Part shown: positions 36,903-46,863 of the stretch, in pieces
Layout of the letters: each line of letters starts with the position of its first letter
Position numbering within the stretch: position 1 is the stretch's first letter
NCBI RefSeq assembly: GCF_002752635.1
Contig: NZ_AYTW01000004.1
Location: 1 to 64,000 of the forward strand
DNA from: Mesotoga sp. Brook.08.105.5.1
GTDB taxonomy: Bacteria > Thermotogota > Thermotogae > Petrotogales > Kosmotogaceae
Direction: 5' to 3'
Length of the DNA stretch: 64,000 bases
Position numbers and translations under genes: made by a program
Notes under the pieces: model-generated
The model's input: the letters and a program-made list of their open reading frames with translations, nothing else
Told to the model about the DNA's origin: nothing
The model's database searches: none

Positions 36903-38147
36903 CTAGAAGTCTAGCGTTGCGAGAATTCCGGTGTACCATTTAGCCCAGTTTTCTGCATCCTGCGAATCGGCCAGTCCAACCAAAGCAAAGTACTCTCCTG
37001 GACCGAACACTTCGGCATCAACCGATTCGGAGAACAGTGCTATCCAGCAGAGTTGTCCAGAGAAGTCCAGAGCGAAAACGTTTACTGTTGACTCCCGACC
37101 GATATTTCCTGAATAGCTATCAACTACCTCGAAATTACCAAATCCACCAAGATACTCATAAACAAGCTCACTAAGTACGCCTTCAGTACTTGCAGGTTCG
37201 TCTGTCTCACCGACAAAAAGCTTGCCGACAATAGTTCCACGCAATCCTAAATCGGCCACCTCAAAATAGTCGGAAAGGTAAAACTGCACTGAGAATTCTG
37301 GCGGCATCAAGAATCCGAAATAGTCGCCTTCAACCTCTAGCCAGTCATCAATATTGATATCAATATCATCTTCTTTGAGAAGTGAGTCGATCATCTTGAC
37401 GAAAAGATCTGTATGTTCACTCTTTTCCAATTCAGGAACAACTACTTCTTCTTCCAATTCTTCTTCCACATCGATAAAGCTTCCAACGATTTTGGAAATG
37501 ATTTCCTTCGCCATTTCGAGTTCCGAACCTTGGTAATTCGCGAGCTCGAAAACGAACATCGTTACCGGTCCCGGTTCCGTCACATCCAGTTCCTCAGATG
37601 GATAGTACACGGCAATGAATGGATACTCTGCTTCCGGTCTCACCTTTAATGATGCAAGATAAGCAACGAGCCCGCTCTCAAGTTCTACTGTCTCTTCATA
37701 TGCCCTGTCAGTCGAAGCGCTCTCGCCATAAAGAGAAGCGACCACCGCCTCAACCAACTCTTCACGCTCATAAGACTCAAGCTGATAGAAGAAGAGCCTA
37801 CCGAACAAAGCGTTGTCTTCATCGAAGATTTGAGCGTCGTAGTTCAAACCCATCTTCTCCTGGAAGATCGAGTAACTATCGGGTATCATTATTTTCGAAG
37901 TGCCAATTGTCTCGGTCTTCCACGCAGGATCATCCGGGCCTTTCCACCCTTCTCTGAAGGTTACCAGTAGTGAATCTACAGTTCTTAGAGTAAGAGCAGG
38001 CAACCCTTCCGGAGCGGGAGGAACCGCCTCCAAATCAGTAGCTTCGATGGTTTCTGTAGGCTCGGGAGTAAGGGTCCTCAATCCGAGCTGAGCAGAAAGG
38101 GTAGCAGCAACAAGAATCATCACAAACATAATGAACAGTCTTTTCAT
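36903..38147 (-). CDS. Secreted protein of unknown function
   Basis: A 414-residue protein with a signal peptide (KRLFIMFVMILVAATLSA). A Pro/Glu/Thr linker follows, then two related domains separated by an acidic stretch EELEEEVVVPELEK near residue 255. Each domain has a DSLL segment, a MP(D/E)xxS motif (MIPDSYSIFQEKM and MPPEFSVQFYLS) and a late alpha-beta region, which points to internal duplication. ATG 38147 has GGAGGCGC upstream. No known family recognised. Confidence 0.7.
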   Translation of the reverse strand: MKRLFIMFVMILVAATLSAQLGLRTLTPEPTETIEATDLEAVPPAPEGLPALTLRTVDSLLVTFREGWKGPDDPAWKTETIGTSKIMIPDSYSIFQEKMGLNYDAQIFDEDNALFGRLFFYQLESYEREELVEAVVASLYGESASTDRAYEETVELESGLVAYLASLKVRPEAEYPFIAVYYPSEELDVTEPGPVTMFVFELANYQGSELEMAKEIISKIVGSFIDVEEELEEEVVVPELEKSEHTDLFVKMIDSLLKEDDIDINIDDWLEVEGDYFGFLMPPEFSVQFYLSDYFEVADLGLRGTIVGKLFVGETDEPASTEGVLSELVYEYLGGFGNFEVVDSYSGNIGRESTVNVFALDFSGQLCWIALFSESVDAEVFGPGEYFALVGLADSQDAENWAKWYTGILATLDF

Positions 38148-38252
38148 ACGTGCGCCTCCTCTTTCTTTGAGTCTCAAACGCAAAGACTTCTTAGAAGAAT
38201 TCTACTACCAGAGCTTAGTTTATGATACTCAAATCGGGACCCTAATACGAAC

Positions 38253-38882
38253 TTACGCCGTTCTGTCGAAACCTTTTGTCGTGTAGTCAACTCTCATGCC
38301 CACATACTCAAGCGCTCTTCTCAGAGCCACGTTAATTGAATAAGTCCTTGTTCCCATATACGGATCAACTCCCTGAATACGACTGGAGAACTCGGAAAAT
38401 ACTGGAATTCGCGACCCTTCAGAAATCCTTTCAAGTAGCTTGCTGACACATTCTGGACAGTTTGTCTTCAAAAGCCTGCATATCGCCGGAACTACCTTAC
38501 CGAACTTGTCCATTACACCTGAAAAACCAAACATCCTGCATAGCAGTGGCCTGTATCTGTATTCTGTGCATCCGCCTTCCTTGCTCAATTCTGGTGAGCT
38601 CTCAAAAAGAATACAACTATCGTCGTCCAAAACGGTCTCCAATGTCGAAAGAAACAGCTCGGCTCTACCCTCATTCCAGAGTTTCAAAGAAAGCGGAAGA
38701 AATTCGGTGATTGTTACCTGAATAGCATCGCCGCGAGTTCTACAGCATTCTCTGCAGGAAGGGGGGCATCTTAAACCGGTTTCGATCCGGATTTGATTTG
38801 TTAGCTCTTCAACTGAATCAAATAGCTCCTGTACTTCGAGTGCCTTTCCATATAAGTCTTTGAACGACAGATCGATTATCAA
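38253..38882 (-). CDS. YkgJ family cysteine cluster protein
   Basis: About 209 residues. The cysteine pattern CPPSCRECCR near residue 40 and the later CRMFGFSGV, CRLLKTNCPEC segments match the YkgJ-type zinc or iron-sulfur binding family of unknown function. I place the start at TTG 38882, seven bases after GGAGGAGG; an in-frame GTG at 38903 precedes that site. It is monocistronic. Confidence 0.75.
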   Translation of the reverse strand: MIIDLSFKDLYGKALEVQELFDSVEELTNQIRIETGLRCPPSCRECCRTRGDAIQVTITEFLPLSLKLWNEGRAELFLSTLETVLDDDSCILFESSPELSKEGGCTEYRYRPLLCRMFGFSGVMDKFGKVVPAICRLLKTNCPECVSKLLERISEGSRIPVFSEFSSRIQGVDPYMGTRTYSINVALRRALEYVGMRVDYTTKGFDRTA

Positions 38883-39395
38883 TGACGTTCCTCCTCCAGA
38901 CACGCTGGAGAAATCTTCTCACCTCTAGCAGCGCAAATCAATCCTTCACAAGTAAATTCTGCATGGAGTTATCGCGAGTGTGTGATGACAAAACTATCAC
39001 AAAGAGGCAGTTATACTTCCTAAGCAAGGCGCTTGTTCTGTACTTTCTCGTGAGAGCTTTGTTGGCATTTCGCTTGCTAAACTGCCTGTATCAACGTCGA
39101 TCTGGAATGGTTGGAAGATCCGCATCTGCCGAGATTACGGAAAGACGAAGATATGAGTTTCAACCTAAGAAGAGCTGAACTAATCGAAACACAAAAGATG
39201 TGGCTGTTGCGGTTTTCCTCTTTGACAGAATCTGTGGGCATTTAAAAGTACTTTGTGTATGCTTGCTTGCGCCGGCTGATTCACGTCAACGCCCGCGAAT
39301 CATTCTCACGCGTGAACCTTTTATAGAACTGAAATTCGGATCTAGAGCAACGCGCACTGACATCTCTAGAAACTCAGCGGGTTCCTCTACATTCC
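38883..39395. other. Gene-free region
   Basis: About 510 bases with no supported gene; open frames here lack ribosome sites. Nothing of note apart from a 10-bp palindrome TCACGCGTGA near 39306. Confidence 0.4.
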
Positions 39396-39427
39396 GAAAG
39401 GAGAGCAGCCTCAAGCAGCTGCTCTCC
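39396..39427 (-). terminator. Terminator of the xylose operon
   Basis: GGAGAGCAGC (39400-39409) pairs perfectly with GCTGCTCTCC (39418-39427). On the minus strand it is followed by TTTCGG, 24 bases after the xylA stop. Confidence 0.8.
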
Positions 39428-39450
39428 AAGATTGCTAAGGAGTTCTCCAA

Positions 39451-40773
39451 TTATCTACCTGCAGAAACGATCGACCAGTTGACTAATCTTTCGAGATACT
39501 CCTGTCTAGAAGGCTCCGGAAGGGGACTCTCTTTATCTATGATGTATTCTTCAAGCGACTTGAAGCTGGCTCTACCTTCTTCAATCTCCTTTCCTATTCC
39601 TGAATCGAAGCTTCTGTATCTTTCTTTCAAGAGGTCTTCCAGCGTGCCCTCCTGCAAGAGTTTGGCGGCGGCCTTCAGTCCCAGAGCGAATGTATCCATA
39701 CCAGCTATATGGCTTGAAAAGAGATCTTTCTCTTCATAAGAACCCCTTCTCACTTTAGCATCGAAGTTCAAACCACCGGGATTGAGACCCCCGTTCTTGA
39801 TTATCTCGTACATTCCTAGTGTTGTGGAGTAGACATCTGTCGGAAACTGGTCCGTATCCCATCCTAGAAGCAAGTCTCCCTGGTTTGCATCAACACTTCC
39901 AAGAAGACCATTGATCCTGGCAAATCTCAGTTCATGCTGAAAGTCATGTCCGGCAAGGGTTGCGTGATTGGCCTCAACATTGAACTTGAAGTGCTCTTCA
40001 AGACCGTACTTTCTCAGGAAAGACAATGCATTTGCCACGTCGAAATCGTACTGGTGCTTCGTAGGTTCCATGGGTTTCGGTTCTATCAGGAATTGGCCTT
40101 CGAACCCGATTTCCTTCGCATAATCTACAGCCATGTGAAAGAATCTGGCAAGATTTTCTATCTCTAGACTCATATTGGTGTTAAGAAGAGTCTCATACCC
40201 TTCTCTTCCTCCCCAGAATACGTAGTTTTTACCGCCCAGCTCTTTTGTAACTTCAATCGCTTTCTTCACCTGAGCAGCAGCATAGGCATAGACATCCGCA
40301 TCGCAAGATGTGGCAGCCCCATGCATGAATCTCGGGTGCGCAAACAAGTTTGCCGTTCCCCAAAGTATTCCGACGTTGCTTGTTTTTAGATGATCGGAAA
40401 TATGTCTCACTATCTCATCGAGATTGTTGTTTGTCTGCCGCAGAGTATTTCCCTCAGGGGCAATATCTCGATCATGAAAACAGAAGTAGTCAATGCTTAG
40501 CTTTTCGCAGAACTCAAACGCTGCATCGACCTTAAGCTTTGCCAGAGTCATAGGATCCTTAACGCTGTCCCAGCTTCTTCTCGCTGTCGGCTGACCGAAC
40601 ATGTCTAGTCCATCACCCTTGAAGGTATGCCAGAAAGCCACAGCAAATCTCAGATACTCTCTCATAGTGGTCCCCATGATTGTCTCTTCAGGGTTGTAGA
40701 AACTGAACGCAAGCGGGTCGCGATTATCCGGCCCTTTGTACTGAATTCTCTCTATCTTGTCGAAAATGCTCAT
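39451..40773 (-). CDS. xylA: Xylose isomerase
   Basis: A 440-residue class II xylose isomerase converting xylose to xylulose. Recognisable: [12 protein letters not shown] (catalytic His), [52 protein letters not shown] and [21 protein letters not shown] with metal-binding Glu/Asp/His. AAAGGAGGG precedes ATG 40773. Third gene of the operon ROK-xylB-xylA, 14 bases after xylB. Confidence 0.96.
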   Translation of the reverse strand: MSIFDKIERIQYKGPDNRDPLAFSFYNPEETIMGTTMREYLRFAVAFWHTFKGDGLDMFGQPTARRSWDSVKDPMTLAKLKVDAAFEFCEKLSIDYFCFHDRDIAPEGNTLRQTNNNLDEIVRHISDHLKTSNVGILWGTANLFAHPRFMHGAATSCDADVYAYAAAQVKKAIEVTKELGGKNYVFWGGREGYETLLNTNMSLEIENLARFFHMAVDYAKEIGFEGQFLIEPKPMEPTKHQYDFDVANALSFLRKYGLEEHFKFNVEANHATLAGHDFQHELRFARINGLLGSVDANQGDLLLGWDTDQFPTDVYSTTLGMYEIIKNGGLNPGGLNFDAKVRRGSYEEKDLFSSHIAGMDTFALGLKAAAKLLQEGTLEDLLKERYRSFDSGIGKEIEEGRASFKSLEEYIIDKESPLPEPSRQEYLERLVNWSIVSAGR

Positions 40774-40787
40774 TGCAGTCCCTCCTT

Positions 40788-42263
40788 TCAGTTGACAATT
40801 TCCTGCTGCAAGCGGCTAATCTCTCCGAAACGTTCTTTCATGCTAATATATAGATCCTTGTATATCCTGAATACCCTGTCGTATACACTCTTCGCGTTTT
40901 CGTTTGGTCTGTATTCTCTCTTCATCTTTATCCACGATGAAGAATCCAGACCCAATGCCTTAGAAGCAAGGCGAGCAGAACCGTACGCGGGACCTTCATC
41001 GACTTCGGGAAGCCAAATCGTCTTCCCAAGGTTATCTGCCACTATCTGGCACCAAGTATCGCTTCTCGAACCTCCCCCGACGATTCTCACATCATTCATG
41101 TCTGACCCTAGGCCCTCAATCAGCTCAGCCCCTTCTCTCAAGGCATAAACCACACCCTCGTAGATGCTTCTGAAAATATCCCCCTTGCTGTGGAAGGATG
41201 ACAAGCCGAATATGGTACCTCTTGCATTCGGATCACGATGAGGAGTCCGATCGCCGTTCAGGTATGGAAGAAACACAACTCCGTTCGAACCCGCTGGCGC
41301 ATTTTTTACTAGATTCTCCAAAGCATCGAAAGAGAGGCCCGCACCAAACCTCTCTTTGAACCAGTTTAAGGAGTTTGTCGCGGACAAGATCACGGCCATA
41401 TGATAGAAGTCATTGCCGGTAACATGCCGGAAGAGATGAACCGCACCTTTGGGGTCGGGTCTTCCCTTCCTAGTCAGTGCAACAACAGTTCCAGAGGTAC
41501 CGATACTGACCATTGCGTCACCCGGATTCTCGACACCGCATCCGTAAGCCGATGCCGCGTTGTCGGCACCACCTACTACAACGGGAACGTTTCTCAGCTC
41601 AGGAAGCGAAGCGCTTGTTACCGTTCCCGCTATCTTGGCCGATTCGATCAACTCCGGACTTGCTGACTCCTCAATACCTACGATCTTCATAATACTTCTG
41701 TCGAAGCCGCCTTCAAGATCGAGCATAGAAGTACCGGAAGCATCTGAGAAATCAGTCACAGATCTTTCCGTGAGTTTGAAGACTATGTAGTCCTTTGGCA
41801 ACATCCACTTACGTATCTTCCTGAACTTATCGGGCTCGTTTTCTGCAAGCCAGAGGATCTTGGGAAGCGTGAACCCTGTCAACACAGGATTTCCAAATCT
41901 CTCAACGATCTTTTTCTCCCCGCCATACAACTCGGTAATTGTTTCACACTGTCTTTCAGTTCTCTGATCACACCAGAGAATCGCCGGATACACAACGTCT
42001 CCATCTTCATCTAATGCGACAAATGAATGCATCTGTCCGCTGATTGATATCGCATCGGGAATAACTCTGTTGCTTTGAACTAGATCCTTTAAGACGACTT
42101 CGGCTGCATTCCACCAGATCTCGGGGTTCTGTTGAGCCCAGCCCGGCCTCGGCGTCTCCATTGAGATCTCCTCCGTGGAAGAAGCGATAATCCTCCCGTT
42201 TTCGTCGACCGCTATTCCCTTCACAGAGTTTGTTCCTATGTCTATTCCTAAGAAAATGCTCAT
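40788..42263 (-). CDS. xylB: Xylulokinase
   Basis: A 491-residue FGGY kinase that phosphorylates xylulose. It has the N-terminal [32 protein letters not shown] and [22 protein letters not shown], the FGGY motif region [22 protein letters not shown], and the C-terminal [23 protein letters not shown] 42263 follows GGAGTACG. It sits 12 bases after the ROK regulator gene. Confidence 0.95.
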   Translation of the reverse strand: MSIFLGIDIGTNSVKGIAVDENGRIIASSTEEISMETPRPGWAQQNPEIWWNAAEVVLKDLVQSNRVIPDAISISGQMHSFVALDEDGDVVYPAILWCDQRTERQCETITELYGGEKKIVERFGNPVLTGFTLPKILWLAENEPDKFRKIRKWMLPKDYIVFKLTERSVTDFSDASGTSMLDLEGGFDRSIMKIVGIEESASPELIESAKIAGTVTSASLPELRNVPVVVGGADNAASAYGCGVENPGDAMVSIGTSGTVVALTRKGRPDPKGAVHLFRHVTGNDFYHMAVILSATNSLNWFKERFGAGLSFDALENLVKNAPAGSNGVVFLPYLNGDRTPHRDPNARGTIFGLSSFHSKGDIFRSIYEGVVYALREGAELIEGLGSDMNDVRIVGGGSRSDTWCQIVADNLGKTIWLPEVDEGPAYGSARLASKALGLDSSSWIKMKREYRPNENAKSVYDRVFRIYKDLYISMKERFGEISRLQQEIVN

Positions 42264-42275
42264 AGTCGTACTCCT

Positions 42276-43451
42276 TTAAACAAAATCGATGGTCTTCTTA
42301 TCAATTATGTGAAGAGCCGCCCCAATCATCTTAGAACTTGCTCTACCCTTTTCGTGAAGTACGCTTCTTATGACTCTTATGTTCTGTCCGGTGGCGTATA
42401 GAACCCTTGAATTGACCAGATCAACAAGGTTGCGCAAAGATCTTTCGGGAAGCATTGACGCGACGCCGCCCAAAACGACAACTTCGGGATCAAGTGAATT
42501 AACTATGTTGATTATCCCTACACCCAGGCTTCTTTCAACCTCCTCAAGAAGGTACTTATATTCTGGATCTGACGAACTCAACACACCTAGATACTTCTCG
42601 TTGTTACTACTTCCTCTCAGAGCAAATCCCATCTCTTCTGCCCGACCAACTATTGCTTCGGTAGAAGCTATAGTCTCCCAGCAACCAAAGTTTCCACAAT
42701 AACATTGCTTCCCATCTGTCTGAACCGTCATGTGCCCCAATTCGCCCGCAGAGTAGTCCCGGCCTCTATAAATCTGCCCGTCGAACATTATCCCGCAACC
42801 GATTCCCTCTGACACATATACAAAAACGATATCTCCTGCATTTGCAAGAGCGGGGTTATTCCACTTCTCTGCAATCAAAGAGAGATTTGCTTCATTGTCA
42901 AGAAATACAGGGTAGCGTCTGGATAGCCTTTCTTTGAGCACAAGATCCTTCCAGTTCAGATGAGGAACGTATACTATTCTTGAGTTCTCAACATCGACAA
43001 TTCCAGGGACTGATACGGAGTAACCGAGAAATCTATACTTAGGGATATTTTTGGAAATTACCGAAGCCTTCTCGGCAAGGATTTTCATGAACTCATAGAA
43101 ATCGGGAGGTGTTCTGAATTTGCTCATGACCGAAACAGACCCATCGAAGAATCCTTTACCTACTGTAGTCTCTTCGACGCCAATATCTATTACAATAGAC
43201 ATGAAGGCCTTTCTGTTGAGGCGAAGAACGATGGCCTTTCTTCCAATACGACCGGTCTCTTCCGCACTTACTTCTTCACAGAGCCCAACAGACAAAAAGT
43301 CCTTTATTATTTTTGTTATGGTACTGGGGTTCAGACCCGATGCAGTTGCAAGGTCTCGTCTAGTTGTGACAGGACTCTTCCTCAACAAATGAAGAATCAG
43401 CTTTCTATTAGATCTTCCAATGTTTTCTGAATCCAGCTTCTTTCCCACCAA
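42276..43451 (-). CDS. ROK family transcriptional regulator (XylR-like)
   Basis: A 391-residue repressor. The N-terminal winged helix is SNRKLILHLLRKSPVTTRRDLATASGLNPSTITKIIKDFL. The ROK sugar-kinase-like domain carries VYVSEGIGCGIMFDGQIYRGRDYSAGELGHMTV and the zinc motif CYCGNFGCWE. First gene of the xylose operon, so most likely its repressor with xylose or a related sugar as inducer. Start taken at TTG 43451 with a GGGGG site; the following GTG is equally possible. Confidence 0.9.
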   Translation of the reverse strand: MVGKKLDSENIGRSNRKLILHLLRKSPVTTRRDLATASGLNPSTITKIIKDFLSVGLCEEVSAEETGRIGRKAIVLRLNRKAFMSIVIDIGVEETTVGKGFFDGSVSVMSKFRTPPDFYEFMKILAEKASVISKNIPKYRFLGYSVSVPGIVDVENSRIVYVPHLNWKDLVLKERLSRRYPVFLDNEANLSLIAEKWNNPALANAGDIVFVYVSEGIGCGIMFDGQIYRGRDYSAGELGHMTVQTDGKQCYCGNFGCWETIASTEAIVGRAEEMGFALRGSSNNEKYLGVLSSSDPEYKYLLEEVERSLGVGIINIVNSLDPEVVVLGGVASMLPERSLRNLVDLVNSRVLYATGQNIRVIRSVLHEKGRASSKMIGAALHIIDKKTIDFV

Positions 43452-43531
43452 GGCGAAATCCCCCTTTCTACTCTAGCTTACTACCTAATACAGATTAGAA
43501 TAAATCTCAACAGGAGCATTTACAGGCGGTT

Positions 43532-43553
43532 GTTAAGGAATATCACTCTTAAC
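43532..43553. promoter_or_regulatory. Inverted repeat upstream of the xylose operon
   Basis: GTTAAG (43532-43537) and CTTAAC (43548-43553) form an inverted repeat around 10 bases, about 80 bases upstream of the ROK gene. It is a plausible operator for that regulator, but short enough to be chance. Confidence 0.3.
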
Positions 43554-43639
43554 TTGTCTTTTCCTAATTTATTTATTGCCGCAAAAAAAAGAAAGAGTTT
43601 CACTGTTGGTATCCTCTGATAGTTCTTATTTCACTGTTT

Positions 43640-44375
43640 GAGAACAATTCAACCTTATTGCATGACAATTCTAACAGAGGGAAAGAATGAAGACACAGAA
43701 AAAAACCATCTGTTCAGAAAGCAAATCTCTTTGAACTGCTTGAAAACCCGTCTCAGACAAAAGAGGATCTCTTATTTGTTTGCTGCAGAATATAACATCT
43801 TATATCTATTTGAATGGTTCCTGAAAATGTTTTCATTAAGATCAGGGATGATGTAAGGAAATCTAACCGTAAATATCTGAGATTGCTCGAAAGACATGTT
43901 GAAGAGGATGGGACATCATACCTTGAGAGTCAAAATGTTGTCAGTCTTTTGATGTTCTTGAAACAGTCACTACTCTAGAACTAAGTGTCTCTCCTTTTCT
44001 TGGTCTCGACCAGGCAAGTTTGATGATCAATAAAGACAGGTATCTTTTCATTCTTGGCTATGACAGAATAGAAGTACCATTCAGAGAAAAAGACGAGCGT
44101 TGGAGTGTATAGATTTTTCTGACGCACTTGCCAGCAAGGAGAGACTTGCTATTTTGAGAGAACTGAGCAGAGAGCCACATCGTCCAGTTAGGCTTGCAAA
44201 GAAACTGAAGATCTCCGCCGGAGATCTAAGCAACCACCTCGAAAAACTGAAGAAGTGAAGGCTTTTGGAGAGTGTCTATGATGGTGAACATGTGAAATAC
44301 ACCGTTAGGGCCGACGAAATTAAGAGATTGGCCAGCGATAGACTAGACAGACTACTCAAGGAAAAGACCGAATGA
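43640..44375 (+). pseudogene. Decayed ArsR-like winged-helix regulator, relative of the one at 26.9 kb
   Basis: Fragments in different frames line up with the disrupted gene at 26923. FELLENPSQTKEDL (from 43731) matches its FEMLSGPEKAKDDF, YLFEWF (near 43806) matches YLFEWF, and SDALASKERLAILRELSREPHRPVRLAKKLKISAGDLSNHLEKLKK (from about 44118) matches its C-terminal winged helix. At least three frameshifts and stops (for example TGA near 44257 inside the winged helix) make it non-functional. The left boundary is uncertain. Confidence 0.65.
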
Positions 44376-44398
44376 ATATCGATTATGAACTTTCACTC

Positions 44399-44424
44399 CA
44401 AACAAACGGGGCCAGAGGCCCCGT
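44399..44424 (-). terminator. Terminator after the alpha/beta hydrolase of the Liv block
   Basis: ACGGGGCC (44406-44413) pairs perfectly with GGCCCCGT (44417-44424) around AGA. On the minus strand the stem is followed by TTGTTTGG, 18 bases after the gene stop. It ends the long minus-strand block. Confidence 0.85.
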
Positions 44425-44441
44425 AATCATTTGAAAGAGAA

Positions 44442-45407
44442 TCATTTACCAACGAAATCAATGAACAAGTCCATGAACAGCTCCGTGTTCTCAACGATAA
44501 TACTGTGTCCATACTCTTCAAGGACCTTTACTTGCACATTCTTAATGACTCTTTCAAATCTCCTCGCCATCTCTTCTGAGATTATCTGATCTAGCTTTCC
44601 CACGATGATCAGAAAGGGAACTTCGGTCCCTTTTAGCTCTTGAGTAAAATCGTATCTGTCAAGAGCCCTGGCATTTTCGACAAAACACCTTCCGTCCATC
44701 AGGAGCGCCTCTTCAACCAGAGCCTCTAGAAACTCGTCCTCCGCTCTTGTCGGCATAACCCCAACAAGAGCCTTCTTCAGGAGGTCTCTGTTGCCCTTAT
44801 ACATCTCAAGATATGGATAGGCCTCTTCAGGTGTAGTAAGTCCGTCAGGCGGAGCCGGATCGACAAGAACAACCCGGTCGATCAGATCGGGTCTCTTCAC
44901 AACCACGCTCTGAGCAACCGCTCCACCTAAAGAGTGACCGACTAATACTACTCGGTCAACTTTCATCTCAAGTATGAAATCAATAACATAGTTCGCGTAA
45001 TCTTCAATACTTACTTCTTCAAGCCTATCCGACCTTCCGAAATTCGGCAAGTCAATTGCATAACCTTTGAATCTCCGCGGAAGAATCTCTAGAGAAGGCT
45101 CGAACCATTTGCTCGAGGCGAAGTTTCCATGGACAAAGACCACTGGAATTCCTTCAGAATCCACGGTTTCAAGATAGAAGATCTTCTTGTCGACAACTTT
45201 AACGTACTTCTTAGCAATCTGCCTCTTCATGAATAACTCCCTCCCGTCTAGCAAGTTGGTTTCTCGATCATTATCTTTCGTATTAACATCTTTGAACACA
45301 ATCGAAGCACTTTCACCAACTTCCAGCGCAAAAGCATTTCTCTCAAAACCGATTGTCATGAAGACCAGGTAGGTCATCAGAACCACTGCCAACTGCTTCT
45401 CTCGCAT
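44442..45407 (-). CDS. Alpha/beta hydrolase with N-terminal hydrophobic segment
   Basis: A 321-residue hydrolase. A hydrophobic stretch at residues 7-28 (AVVLMTYLVFMTIGFERNAFA) may be a signal peptide or anchor. The hydrolase fold starts at VVFVHGNFASSKWF. The nucleophile is in GHSLGG, the acid in GKLDQI and the histidine in EYGHSI. It lies 34 bases after livF and ends the transporter run, so it may act on the transported compound. Ester or C-C bond hydrolysis cannot be told apart from sequence. Confidence 0.78.
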   Translation of the reverse strand: MREKQLAVVLMTYLVFMTIGFERNAFALEVGESASIVFKDVNTKDNDRETNLLDGRELFMKRQIAKKYVKVVDKKIFYLETVDSEGIPVVFVHGNFASSKWFEPSLEILPRRFKGYAIDLPNFGRSDRLEEVSIEDYANYVIDFILEMKVDRVVLVGHSLGGAVAQSVVVKRPDLIDRVVLVDPAPPDGLTTPEEAYPYLEMYKGNRDLLKKALVGVMPTRAEDEFLEALVEEALLMDGRCFVENARALDRYDFTQELKGTEVPFLIIVGKLDQIISEEMARRFERVIKNVQVKVLEEYGHSIIVENTELFMDLFIDFVGK

Positions 45408-45441
45408 TTCAAATCACTTCTAAGAAGCCTCTTAGTCTACC

Positions 45442-46146
45442 CTACAAACCAAGATAAGAGCGCTTGACATATTCATTATGCATAAGGTCTTCCGCAGTAC
45501 TCTCGATTGCAAGAGTTCCGTTCTCTATGACGTAACCCCGGTCGATTACTTTCAGACCCTGCCTAACGTTTTGCTCAGAGAGAATCATAGAGACTCCTTC
45601 AGATTTTATGGCTAAGAGTTTCTCAAAGAGCTCTGAAACCAGAGAAGGTTGGAGTCCCACTGAAGGCTCATCTAGAATCAGAAGTCTAGGAACCGCCATC
45701 AGAGCACGGCCCACTGCAAGCATTCTCTGCTGACCTCCGCTCATAGTTCCCGCCAGCTGATAAGCGCGTTCCTTAAGAATCGGAAAGATCTTGAATACAA
45801 AATCAAGCCTCTCTTCAATTCTATCTCTCGCCTCCTTGATGTAGGCAGCTCCAATCTTCAGGTTCTCGAGAACGTTCATAATAGGAAAGAGCTCACCGTC
45901 CTGAGGCACTACAGATATACCTTTTCTTATTATCGTATGGGTTTCGTACGGGATGAGAGATTCCCCTTCAAACAGTATTTCTCCGCTCGTAGGTTTAACC
46001 AAACCAATGATTGAGTTTATCAGGGTGGTCTTTCCCGCTCCATTGGGGCCGAAAAGTCCAACGGCTTCTTCTCCAACGGAAAAAGAGAAGTCCGTTACAA
46101 CCTGAATTCTCCCGTATGAGACGTTTACGTTCTTGACTTCAAGCAT
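45442..46146 (-). CDS. livF: Branched-chain amino acid-type ABC transporter ATP-binding protein LivF
   Basis: A 234-residue ATPase with Walker A GPNGAGKT near 34-41, the LivF-typical GMSGGQQ signature (TMSGGQQRMLAVGRALM) and Walker B LLILDEPS. ATG 46146 overlaps the livG stop by one base. Last ATPase of the LivKHMGF set. Confidence 0.92.
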   Translation of the reverse strand: MLEVKNVNVSYGRIQVVTDFSFSVGEEAVGLFGPNGAGKTTLINSIIGLVKPTSGEILFEGESLIPYETHTIIRKGISVVPQDGELFPIMNVLENLKIGAAYIKEARDRIEERLDFVFKIFPILKERAYQLAGTMSGGQQRMLAVGRALMAVPRLLILDEPSVGLQPSLVSELFEKLLAIKSEGVSMILSEQNVRQGLKVIDRGYVIENGTLAIESTAEDLMHNEYVKRSYLGL

Positions 46147-46862
46147 CAGGCATCCTCCCCCAAATAAGCGGTGATCACGTTGTGTTGCTGTGAAACCTCA
46201 CTATATGGACCTTCAGCGATAATTGCTCCTCTGTCTAGCACAATAACTCTCTCAGTAATCTCTCTAATTACACTCATGACGTGCTCTATTATGCAGATTG
46301 TCACACCTGTATCTCTAATCTTTCTTACAGTGTCTATCATCTCTCTGGTTTCATCCATATTCAAACCCGACATAACCTCGTCTAGAAAAAGAAGCTTTGG
46401 CTTTGTTGCCATAGCTCTGGCGATTTCGATCTTCTTGATATCCAAGACAGTTATCTTATCAAGGACTTCGTTAGGTTTAGCAAGACCGATCGTTTCGCAA
46501 AGCTTAATTGCGCTCTTTCGACTATCCTTTAGCTTTTCTCCGTTTCCGAACAGCCCACCAACCATAACATTTTCAGCTACGGTGAGATTCTTAAGGGGGC
46601 GCGCAATCTGGAAAGTTCTGGCTATACCCAAATGGCATCTCTTGTGAGTAGGCAGAAAAGTAATATCCGTACCATCAAAGAATATTCTGCCTTCACTCAC
46701 AGTATGTAGTCCCGATATCACATTTGTAAGCGTTGTCTTTCCTGCGCCATTGGGACCTATTAGCCCTAGAATCTCGCCCTGCCGAATCTCCATTGTGACA
46801 TCATCTACAGCTACAAGCCCGCCAAAGCGCTTAGTTACTTTTTCAACTTTGAGTATACTCAT
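46146..46862 (-). CDS. livG: Branched-chain amino acid-type ABC transporter ATP-binding protein LivG
   Basis: A 238-residue ATPase with Walker A GPNGAGKT, Walker B KLLFLDEVMSGL and the LivG C-terminal extension. The signature region reads VLDIKKIEIARAMATKPK, where the usual LSYGxQR is replaced by VLDIKK, an odd feature. ATG 46862 follows GGAGGAA; the frame extends to 46925 without a site and would overlap livM. Confidence 0.88.
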   Translation of the reverse strand: MSILKVEKVTKRFGGLVAVDDVTMEIRQGEILGLIGPNGAGKTTLTNVISGLHTVSEGRIFFDGTDITFLPTHKRCHLGIARTFQIARPLKNLTVAENVMVGGLFGNGEKLKDSRKSAIKLCETIGLAKPNEVLDKITVLDIKKIEIARAMATKPKLLFLDEVMSGLNMDETREMIDTVRKIRDTGVTICIIEHVMSVIREITERVIVLDRGAIIAEGPYSEVSQQHNVITAYLGEDA

Positions 46863-46863
46863 G

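Noticed and set aside
38882-39739. Plus-strand open frames between the YkgJ gene and xylA
   Set aside because: No ribosome sites; the second one is antisense to the 3' end of xylA.
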